Positions 1-4,542 of a stretch of 8,154 nt of DNA are shown piece by piece. The stretch comes from Candidatus Nanoanaerosalina archaeon (lineage in GTDB: Archaea; Nanohalarchaeota; Nanosalinia; Nanosalinales; Nanoanaerosalinaceae), in contig JALDAI010000030.1 in NCBI GenBank assembly GCA_022729285.1, forward strand, positions 1 to 8,154, written 5' to 3'. Below the pieces are notes generated by a model. The model saw only the letters and a program-made list of their open reading frames with translations. It was not told where the DNA came from and did no database searches. Each line of letters starts with the position of its first letter. Position 1 is the stretch's first letter. The position numbers and the translations under genes are program-made.

Positions 1-1659
1 GTTCGCTAGGAATACTGCTCCATCTTCCTGTGTGTAAACTGCAGGAGTAACAACTAGCTCGTCACTATCTTTTCTAGCAATGGAAACTTTCATGTCTTCT
101 TGGTCATCTTCATCTTCTGTTTCAAGAGTTGCTTCGTACCTTACTCTGTTCAGTCTGAACTCAGCTGTATCTGTCTCATCGAAATCGTCTTCGTCCAATT
201 CGATGATGTCTCCGCTGAAAACGTCTTCGATTTCAACAAGCTCGTCGCCGATTCCGTCGTCGATGTCTGTTACCTGGAACATCGAAGCCATTTCGTCGTA
301 GTTAAGTACAAAGTAGTCGTCGATTGTAGCGCTCTGACCTTCGTACATCAAGTACTCTCCTTCACCGTCTCCAAGGTAGCCTGCTTCAGCATCTTCGTCT
401 GCGATTGTAAGGGTTGCTTCGTCTCCTGAATCGTCTGTCATCGTAAGTTCTGCGTCGTCTCCGTCAGCATCTACGTTGATGTTCTCTGCGTAGTCTTCAG
501 CTGCGTCTGGAGCTGCTCCTCCGTAATGGAATTCAAGACCGAATACTGGGTCCTGGTAAGCTTCTCCTCTTGCAACGAATCTTTCGTCCCTTGATAGAGA
601 TCCGTACTTGATTGAGATTTCTTCCAGAGCGTTAACGTATCCGTCGCTATTCTCTCCATCAAATTCGACTAATGTTCCTCTAACATCGTCTCCGTCGATT
701 TCGATTTCGCTATCGTCTTCTAGAATCATTTCTTCTGAGCCGATTCCGAAGTTAACATCTCCTTCTCCGTCAGGTCCTGTTCTGAAGATGTCTCTTACTC
801 TGACATCCTGTCCGGAAAGTCGGATTGTGTCGGATTCTTCAACTCTTCTTGTCTCTCCGTCTACTCTGATTGTAGCTTCTGAGTCGTCAGAAACGTATCT
901 TACTTCGATTGTGTGCTCGTTTCCATCGATTTCGATTGTTGTCTCTTCTCTGTACTGTGCTTCAAATGTTTCAGAGTCTCCGAAAAGAACTAACTGATCT
1001 TCGTCAGTGTCTTCGGAAATCTCATAAGTTGATCCGAAAAGCTCGATCTCTTCGTTTTCAAGATCTTCGTCTGTGAAGTTTACTTCATCGTCGAAGAAAG
1101 TCTCGTAAGCGAATAGATATTCGCTTTCTGATACATCAGGTACATTTACATAAAGATCGATTTCGTCCTGACTTCTCTTATCAGCGTCGAACATCTGATC
1201 TTTTTCTCCGATGTTGACTTCGTACTCTACAGTTACTTCATCGTCGTCACCGTCTTCGAAAGTCTGGTCAGCTAGGAAGTCTAGGTCTCCTGCCATAAGT
1301 CCGTCGATTCCGGAATCTGTTTTGTCGTCTAGGTACAGGTTCCTGTTAGGTCTGTTAAGTGTTAGACCGTTGTCTGCGGACCATTCTGAAGATCCTTCTA
1401 CTTCGACCTCCATCTCTTCTGTTATAGTTTCAGTTTGAACTGTTTCTTGTCCATAGGCTGCAGCAATATTTATTGCTCCAACTACGTCAGTGATCTGTCC
1501 CTGGGATCCAACAACTACGTTAGCTGTAGGTACTCCGTCTTCCTCAACATATTCGGAAGGGAATCCTGCCAGCGTTGCAGCTGTTCCCAGTGAAAGACCA
1601 ACCATCAAGGTTGAAGCCGCTACAGCACCAACCTTCTTAATTGCGTTTTTTACTTTCAT
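1..1659 (-). CDS. S-layer protein, N-terminal part (runs off left edge)
   Basis: An open frame of 553 codons runs from ATG at 1659-1657 to the window edge without a stop, so the C-terminus is missing. Residues 1-31 are a Lys-rich start followed by an Ala/Gly/Leu hydrophobic stretch, a typical archaeal secretory signal. Residues 43-70 (VPTANVVVGSQG...DVVGAINIAAAYG) match the conserved opening of DPANN and methanogen-type S-layer proteins, which builds the surface lattice outside the membrane. The remainder is extremely rich in Asp and Glu, with few Lys and no cysteine-rich or catalytic motif, as expected for a surface protein in a salty habitat. Ile is almost always ATC and Gly mostly GGA, unlike the genes at 2236-3877, which suggests high expression. 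The start is supported by GGTGA 8 nt upstream. The family call is from remembered pattern; no search was run. Confidence 0.85.
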   Translation of the reverse strand, partial: MKVKNAIKKVGAVAASTLMVGLSLGTAATLAGFPSEYVEEDGVPTANVVVGSQGQITDVVGAINIAAAYGQETVQTETITEEMEVEVEGSSEWSADNGLTLNRPNRNLYLDDKTDSGIDGLMAGDLDFLADQTFEDGDDDEVTVEYEVNIGEKDQMFDADKRSQDEIDLYVNVPDVSESEYLFAYETFFDDEVNFTDEDLENEEIELFGSTYEISEDTDEDQLVLFGDSETFEAQYREETTIEIDGNEHTIEVRYVSDDSEATIRVDGETRRVEESDTIRLSGQDVRVRDIFRTGPDGEGDVNFGIGSEEMILEDDSEIEIDGDDVRGTLVEFDGENSDGYVNALEEISIKYGSLSRDERFVARGEAYQDPVFGLEFHYGGAAPDAAEDYAENINVDADGDDAELTMTDDSGDEATLTIADEDAEAGYLGDGEGEYLMYEGQSATIDDYFVLNYDEMASMFQVTDIDDGIGDELVEIEDVFSGDIIELDEDDFDETDTAEFRLNRVRYEATLETEDEDDQEDMKVSIARKDSDELVVTPAVYTQEDGAVFLAN

Positions 1660-1662
1660 TTT

Positions 1663-1698
1663 TTATTTCACCTTTTGGTGATCGAGTTCCAGGTTCAT
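1663..1698 (-). other. possible 11-codon upstream ORF in the S-layer leader
   Basis: ATG at 1698-1696 opens a frame reading MNLELDHQKVK and ends at TAA (1665-1663), three bases before the S-layer ATG and in the same frame. The ATG lies in the 7-nt loop of a predicted hairpin (1688-1704). A ribosome translating it would melt the hairpin that covers the S-layer Shine-Dalgarno. No good Shine-Dalgarno precedes it (only a G-run about 9 nt upstream), so it may be chance. Confidence 0.2.
1668..1681 (-). promoter_or_regulatory. hairpin covering the S-layer Shine-Dalgarno
   Basis: On the minus strand UCACC-AAAA-GGUGA is a perfect 5-bp stem with an AAAA loop. Its 3' arm is the GGUGA Shine-Dalgarno of the S-layer gene, 8 nt before ATG. 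The 5' arm, in the context GAUCACC, copies the known anti-Shine-Dalgarno end of archaeal 16S rRNA. The same UCACC lies in the closing stem of the upstream cloverleaf, so the two folds compete. Confidence 0.5.
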
Positions 1699-1759
1699 GC
1701 CGGATGTGCCCCCAACATTATTGATTGGGGCCTTGGGGGCAGAAAGCCCCTCGACCATC
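1676..1759 (-). ncRNA. structured, tRNA-like cloverleaf in the S-layer mRNA leader (riboswitch-like candidate)
   Basis: Four helices can be drawn by hand on the minus strand. P1 is 1759-1750 (GAUGGUCGAG) with 1686-1677 (CUCGAUCACC): eight continuous pairs including one G-U, one A-C mismatch, then G-C. P2 is GGGC/GCCC at 1749-1746 and 1740-1737 with a 5-nt loop. P3 is CCCCAA/UUGGGG at 1730-1725 and 1715-1710 with a loop of about 7 nt. P4 is UCCGG/CUGGA at 1704-1700 and 1692-1688 with a 7-nt loop. The acceptor-like 7-bp core of P1 is followed by ACCA. GCCCCCAA at 1740-1733 can instead pair perfectly with UUGGGGGC at 1715-1708, so the region can switch folds. No known riboswitch class is recognised. 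It is not a normal tRNA: it lacks U8, a TTCRANY T-loop and U33. Confidence 0.45.
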
Positions 1760-1781
1760 TCGTATTTTTACAATGGTTTTT

Positions 1782-1807
1782 ACACCCTACCAAAATGGTA
1801 AAGGTGC
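1782..1807 (-). promoter_or_regulatory. leader hairpin near the 5' end of the S-layer mRNA
   Basis: The minus strand has UUUACCA-UUU-UGGUAGG, a stem of seven pairs (five Watson-Crick and two G-U) around a UUU loop. It can be extended by C-G, A-U and C-G pairs across a bulge. It lies between the predicted transcription start and the cloverleaf. It could protect the mRNA 5' end, but no function is shown. Confidence 0.3.
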
Positions 1808-1846
1808 GGCTAACCTGAAACCTGTTAATTACTTGGTATAGAACCC

Positions 1847-1862
1847 TTTAAATACCTTTCCT
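1847..1862 (-). promoter_or_regulatory. TATA box and BRE of the S-layer gene
   Basis: The minus strand reads GGAAAGG followed by TATTTAAA (TATA box at 1854-1847), a good archaeal BRE/TATA match. Archaeal transcription starts about 25 nt downstream, here near 1822-1828, giving a leader of about 165 nt. That is long for an archaeal gene and fits the structured leader. Confidence 0.6.
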
Positions 1863-1901
1863 TAGAAACGGTTCAGAAACGACCTAAATCGTGTTTCTAA
1901 G
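1861..1901. repeat. inverted repeat behind the S-layer promoter, possible operator
   Basis: CTTAGAAAC (1861-1869) is repeated exactly in reverse complement as GTTTCTAAG (1893-1901), with 23 bases between. A second copy of AGAAACG lies in the spacer, 11 bp (about one helix turn) from the first. The left arm touches the BRE of the S-layer promoter, a position suited to a regulator that blocks or recruits TBP/TFB. Confidence 0.4.
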
Positions 1902-1910
1902 CTACTTTCA

Positions 1911-1937
1911 GGAAAAATAAAAGTTCATGAAACTTTT
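1911..1937 (-). terminator. stem-loop with U-rich tail
   Basis: On the minus strand AAAAGTT-TCATG-AACTTTT forms a perfect 7-bp stem (1937-1919), followed by ATTTTTCC. The shape is an intrinsic terminator. The TGA of the small ORF at 1925-2014 falls in its loop. It would also insulate the S-layer promoter from reading from the right. Confidence 0.4.
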
Positions 1938-2014
1938 AGATAGTTCTTAAACAGTTTTAAGCGTCTTTCACACCACATCACCATCTTCACACACCCACCC
2001 CTTCTAAAGTTCAT
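1925..2014 (-). CDS. possible 29-residue basic small protein, or a small RNA
   Basis: ATG at 2014-2012 opens 29 codons ending in TGA at 1927-1925. The peptide begins MNFRRGGCVKMVMWC and ends KNYLKVS; it is basic (Arg and Lys about every fourth residue) with two cysteines. A strong TATA-like GGTATAAAGG (2058-2049) lies about 40 nt upstream, predicting a start near 2028, and a stem-loop with a U-rich tail sits on its stop codon. Together these make a self-contained unit of about 100 nt. No clear Shine-Dalgarno is present (AAGAAG is the nearest match). The G/T-rich composition (1969-2001) is unlike the coding genes here, so a non-coding RNA is as likely. No family is recognised. Confidence 0.2.
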   Translation of the reverse strand: MNFRRGGCVKMVMWCERRLKLFKNYLKVS

Positions 2015-2048
2015 AACTTCTTTAATACATCTAAAACCTTCTAAAAAT

Positions 2049-2058
2049 CCTTTATACC
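2049..2058 (-). promoter_or_regulatory. TATA-like box of the small unit at 1911-2030
   Basis: GGTATAAAGG on the minus strand is a good archaeal TATA match inside the gene-poor stretch 1905-2235. Apart from the elements listed separately, that stretch shows only AT-rich sequence and a C/A-rich tract (1969-2001 on the plus strand). Confidence 0.3.
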
Positions 2059-2147
2059 AACTAAAAAACTCATTTGAACAATCAAACAAACTTTAAACCG
2101 AGAAAAACCTTTAAACAAAAAACTTACTCTACAAAAGTTGTAACAGG

Positions 2148-2172
2148 AAAAAACATGGAAAACAACTTTCCA
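2148..2172 (-). terminator. second terminator of the ATPase/TOPRIM operon
   Basis: On the minus strand TGGAAA-GTTGT-TTTCCA (2172-2156) is a perfect 6-bp stem followed by TG and six T (2153-2148), the layout of an intrinsic terminator. It stands about 60 nt beyond the TOPRIM stop codon, behind another candidate at 2190-2220. Confidence 0.45.
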
Positions 2173-2189
2173 AATCTCTAAAACCGATG

Positions 2190-2220
2190 AAAAACGGATT
2201 GTTCGGCTTTAAACGAACAA
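2190..2220 (-). terminator. first terminator of the ATPase/TOPRIM operon
   Basis: On the minus strand TTGTTCG (2220-2214) and CGAACAA (2205-2199) form a perfect 7-bp stem with an 8-nt loop. TCCG and five T (2194-2190) follow. It starts 15 nt after the stop codon of the TOPRIM gene. Confidence 0.5.
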
Positions 2221-2224
2221 AGAG

Positions 2225-2241
2225 GTATAACAGTGTTATAC
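2225..2241 (-). repeat. inverted repeat over the TOPRIM stop codon
   Basis: GTATAAC-AGT-GTTATAC is a perfect 7-bp-arm palindrome, and the TAA stop of the TOPRIM gene (2238-2236) lies within it. No T-run follows directly, so it is more likely an RNA 3'-end or stability element, or a binding site, than the terminator itself. Confidence 0.35.
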
Positions 2242-2781
2242 TATAAAAAACTTACTTAGAACATCCTTATTTTCGTATATAAACTCTTCATCGCTTTTTC
2301 CTAACTCATCTTTTACTTGTTCAAGGTTTTTCTTTGTTGCTAAAACCTCTATCTGCAAAAAACCTTTCTCCAATTCAATATCTAATCTCTCAAAAATAAA
2401 CTTATCTGTTTCTTCCAACCTTTCTTGTCTGATATCTACTTCAACTCTTCTACGGCTATAATCGTCTCTTAATTTATCAGTAAAATTTTCTATACAACCT
2501 GTGTCTAGGTCAAAAAATAACTTCAATTTATGGTCCACTCTTTTTACCCAGTTAGTCAGGGATAAAACCACTTTTTGTAACGCTGATTTACCTCCTTCAT
2601 CTTTTACTAAGTAGTCTTTACACTTCTTTGAACTCGTCTCTCTAATTTTACTTATTTGATCTTTTTTGTCTCCACTTTCAAGTTCAAAGGTCTCAACTTT
2701 TTTGCCTTCGTTTTCTAAAAACTTTTTAGAAAGAACTTTCTCATTCTTACCTTCACAAAGTAAGATAATTATGTTAAACAC
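2236..2781 (-). CDS. TOPRIM-like protein, partner of the upstream ATPase
   Basis: This is a 181-residue protein. Residues 4-14 (IIILLCEGKNE) form a hydrophobic strand ending in the acidic turn typical of TOPRIM domains, and residues 88-95 (LFFDLDTG) give the DxD motif (D91, D93). E10, D91 and D93 would bind the metal ion. The domain is shared by topoisomerases, primases and OLD-family nucleases. The size and separate gene recall the TOPRIM partners of AAA15 ATPases (DUF4435 AriB of PARIS, RloB, DUF3226), though which of these is unclear. Residues 95-181 are charged and have no motif I recognise. The only usable start is GTG at 2781, eight bases inside the end of the ATPase gene (a TAA lies two codons upstream in this frame), so translation is coupled. 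A nuclease or tRNA-targeting effector role is inferred. Confidence 0.6.
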   Translation of the reverse strand: MFNIIILLCEGKNEKVLSKKFLENEGKKVETFELESGDKKDQISKIRETSSKKCKDYLVKDEGGKSALQKVVLSLTNWVKRVDHKLKLFFDLDTGCIENFTDKLRDDYSRRRVEVDIRQERLEETDKFIFERLDIELEKGFLQIEVLATKKNLEQVKDELGKSDEEFIYENKDVLSKFFIV

Positions 2782-3877
2782 CTCTTAAGTCCATCAAGAT
2801 CTCATTAACTTCATCATAGGCATCCTGGTAGCTAAGAACTTCTAAATCTGAAAGGTTCTGCATTCTAAAGACTTTTACTTTATCTTTAAGCTCTTCTTCA
2901 AAATCACTGTCGAAGAATGTTTCTAAAAGATCCCGGCTATGGGTCGTTAAGAAAAACTTTCTGCCATTATCTTTTACAATATCTGAAATAAATGATACCA
3001 TCTGAGAGATATAACCGGGGTGTAAGTACTTTTCCGGTTCTTCTAACAATATATACTTATCATCGGTCTCTAAAATCTTTAAAATAATCCCTAAAACTGA
3101 TCTAAAACCGTCTCCCATAAACTCGACAGGTATCGGCTTTTTATCACCTTTAAAAACTATATTACCTCCTCTAAGACCTGAAAAACCTTTTACAAGGTTT
3201 CTTTCTTCTACAAACTGTTCAAGTTTTTCCTGTATATCCGGTTGCTTGTTGTCAAGATAAGACAACTTTTTACTACTAACCCTTGGATCTTCTAAAATCA
3301 TAGGTCTTTTCTTACGGCCTATTTTTAAAGTGATTCTCCGTTCTCTTTGTATTTCTTCAACTCCTAAGTTGTTAGAAGCTATTTCAAAAACTCTTTCCCA
3401 AGTAGAGTTGTCTAATCTATCTAAGAAAACTTTTTCCATCTCTTCTGTACTGATTTTAAAACTTTTATCTAAGACTTTTTCCACAATATCGGTTTCATCT
3501 GAAAAGATCTGTCCAACTTCTTTTGCAGAAAAATCTTTTAACGGATCTGCTGAATTAGTTGATGAAATTTTATAGTTTTTCTTAACACGTTTACCGAACT
3601 CTTCTTCAAGTTCTGAAAACTTTTCTGGTTTAGATATCTCAACTTTTTTGTCTGAAACGGTTATCTCTCCTTTTTTACAAAGGTTTCTCAAAAGATACCT
3701 CTTATCTTTATATGAATCTATACTAGAAGGCTTTAAACATAAACTTACGGACTCTAAAACTGAGCTTTTACCGACATTGTTACGGCCTGTAAAAATATTT
3801 ATGTCTGAATATGTGAATTTAAGCCTGTCTAAGCCTTTGAAATTCTTTATCTCAATTTTTGAGTCCAATTGAACCAC
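2774..3877 (-). CDS. AAA15/OLD-type (SMC-like) ABC ATPase, likely defence sensor
   Basis: This is a 367-residue ATPase. Residues 7-20 (KIEIKNFKGLDRLK) are the usual RecF/SMC-like opening. Walker A is GRNNVGKSS (31-39), a degenerate signature MGDGF lies near 254-258, Walker B is YILLEEPE (275-282, E279/E280 catalytic), and TTHS (311-314) is the switch histidine. The central region (about 60-240) is charged and helical, without the long coiled coil of true SMC proteins. The family includes OLD, GajA and the AriA subunit of PARIS. Those proteins carry or recruit a TOPRIM nuclease, and here the TOPRIM is the next gene, overlapping by 8 bases. The start is GTG at 3877, with AGGT six bases upstream. 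Ile is often ATA/ATT, unlike the S-layer gene, consistent with an acquired cassette. The defence role is inference; DNA repair is an alternative. Confidence 0.75.
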   Translation of the reverse strand: MVQLDSKIEIKNFKGLDRLKFTYSDINIFTGRNNVGKSSVLESVSLCLKPSSIDSYKDKRYLLRNLCKKGEITVSDKKVEISKPEKFSELEEEFGKRVKKNYKISSTNSADPLKDFSAKEVGQIFSDETDIVEKVLDKSFKISTEEMEKVFLDRLDNSTWERVFEIASNNLGVEEIQRERRITLKIGRKKRPMILEDPRVSSKKLSYLDNKQPDIQEKLEQFVEERNLVKGFSGLRGGNIVFKGDKKPIPVEFMGDGFRSVLGIILKILETDDKYILLEEPEKYLHPGYISQMVSFISDIVKDNGRKFFLTTHSRDLLETFFDSDFEEELKDKVKVFRMQNLSDLEVLSYQDAYDEVNEILMDLRGV

Positions 3878-3883
3878 TTTTTT

Positions 3884-3917
3884 ACCTATTAGTTGTTTTG
3901 TTCAATTAATAATAGGT
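3884..3917 (-). promoter_or_regulatory. leader hairpin covering the ATPase Shine-Dalgarno
   Basis: On the minus strand ACCTATTA (3917-3910) and TAATAGGT (3891-3884) form a perfect 8-bp stem with an 18-nt loop. The 3' arm holds the AGGT Shine-Dalgarno six bases before the GTG start. If formed it would restrain translation of the ATPase and, by coupling, of the TOPRIM gene. Confidence 0.4.
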
Positions 3918-3945
3918 TAGGTCGGTAAATAAAAATAATGTTTAT

Positions 3946-3952
3946 GTTATAC
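3946..3952 (-). promoter_or_regulatory. probable TATA box of the ATPase operon
   Basis: GTATAAC on the minus strand lies about 70 bases before the GTG start and predicts transcription from about 3923-3926. This leaves a leader of about 45-50 nt that would include the 3884-3917 hairpin. Other AT-rich boxes nearby (for example 3924-3935) cannot be excluded. Confidence 0.3.
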
Positions 3953-3956
3953 TTAA

Positions 3957-3972
3957 TTCGGTCTAAACCGAA
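3957..3972. promoter_or_regulatory. palindromic operator candidate between divergent promoters
   Basis: TTCGGT-CTAA-ACCGAA is a perfect 6-bp-arm inverted repeat. It directly precedes the ATPase TATA box on the minus strand and stands about 17 bases before the TATA box of the plus-strand ArsR-type gene. A dimeric winged-helix protein could bind here and act on both promoters; the neighbouring regulator is the obvious candidate (inference). Confidence 0.4.
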
Positions 3973-3988
3973 CAGAAACCACAACAAG

Positions 3989-3995
3989 TTTAATA
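3989..3995 (+). promoter_or_regulatory. TATA box of the ArsR-type gene, leaderless transcript
   Basis: TTTAATA is centred about 28 bases before the ATG at 4020 and no Shine-Dalgarno is visible. The predicted start of transcription therefore falls close to the start codon, as in leaderless archaeal mRNAs. Confidence 0.4.
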
Positions 3996-4019
3996 CATTG
4001 ACACGAAAATACTTTTCTA

Positions 4020-4532
4020 ATGGAGATAAACTACCGGTCTGTAAAAGCTCTTTCTTCACCCACTCGTCTAAAGATTTTACAGTCTTTACTAAAAGAGCCT
4101 TCAACCCCTACTGAAATCGCTAAAAACATCGGTAAGAGCAAATCAACGGTTGTAGGACACTTAACGAAACTTTCTGACGCTGATCTTGTTGAAAAAGATT
4201 CTGAAAAGGGTAGGAGAAGGGTGGTTTACTCGCCTACTAGAAAGGCTAAAGCGATTGCTAACGGTTCTAAGAGAAAGGTTTCTTTCACGATTTTCTCATC
4301 CGCTTTAACAACCGCTTTAGGAGCCGGAATAGTTGTACAACAAATGTTATCCGAGGTAGTTGATGAAGCTGCTGAACCGGAAATGATGATGGAAACGGCT
4401 GAAACAGCTGCAGCAACTACCCAGGAAACAGGAAATCCATTAATTATAGCTTTAGGAATTTCTCTAATAATTTTAGGTTTGTTAACCTTGACGTACTTCT
4501 CGTATTTCAAAAAGAAATTGATGAAGGAGTGA
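4020..4532 (+). CDS. ArsR-type winged-helix regulator with two membrane helices
   Basis: Residues 4-75 form an ArsR/HTH-20-type winged helix: SSPTRLKILQSL (12-23), TPTEIAKNIGKSKSTVVGHLTKLSDADLV (29-57, recognition helix about 41-52) and a basic wing RRRVVYSP (65-72). A basic linker leads to membrane helix 1 (about 88-108), an acidic, Met/Ala/Thr-rich loop (111-139) and membrane helix 2 (about 140-162), ending in a KKK cap. The DNA-binding half would be cytoplasmic with the loop outside, suggesting an envelope-sensing one-component regulator (inference). No metal-binding cysteines are present. It is divergent from the ATPase operon, sharing an inverted repeat at 3957-3972, and convergent with the HtrA protease with no intergenic base. 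Either could be its target. Confidence 0.75.
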   Translation: MEINYRSVKALSSPTRLKILQSLLKEPSTPTEIAKNIGKSKSTVVGHLTKLSDADLVEKDSEKGRRRVVYSPTRKAKAIANGSKRKVSFTIFSSALTTALGAGIVVQQMLSEVVDEAAEPEMMMETAETAAATTQETGNPLIIALGISLIILGLLTLTYFSYFKKKLMKE

Positions 4533-4542
4533 TCAACTCCTT
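4524..4542. terminator. shared stem-loop over the two convergent stop codons
   Basis: AAGGAGT-GATCA-ACTCCTT is a perfect 7-bp-arm palindrome covering the TGA of the plus-strand regulator (4530-4532) and the TGA of the minus-strand protease (4535-4533). Either transcript would fold the same hairpin at its end. There is no strong T-run beyond it, so it may mark or protect 3' ends rather than terminate on its own. Confidence 0.35.

Noticed and set aside
80..1438. Ser/Thr-rich open frames on the plus strand
   Set aside because: They are the antisense of the acidic S-layer gene: reversed Asp, Glu and Gly codons read as Ser-, Val- and Pro-rich strings. They have no promoter or Shine-Dalgarno.
1676..1756. 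A tRNA gene on the minus strand (7-bp acceptor-like stem, ACCA end, 5-bp/7-nt arm)
   Set aside because: There is no U8, no GG in a D-loop, no TTCRANY T-loop, no U33 in the putative anticodon loop, and spacing between arms is wrong. It is kept only as a tRNA-like leader structure.
1969..2001. C/A-rich tract as a simple-sequence repeat or G-quadruplex on the minus strand
   Set aside because: The repeat unit is irregular, and there are too few G-runs of three or more on the minus strand (GGGG and GGG only) for a standard quadruplex.
3889..4104. A 71-codon minus-strand frame between the ATPase and regulator genes
   Set aside because: It is antisense to the winged-helix domain and covers both divergent promoters and the palindrome. 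The sequence resembles no family and carries low-complexity Ile/Asn/Leu.
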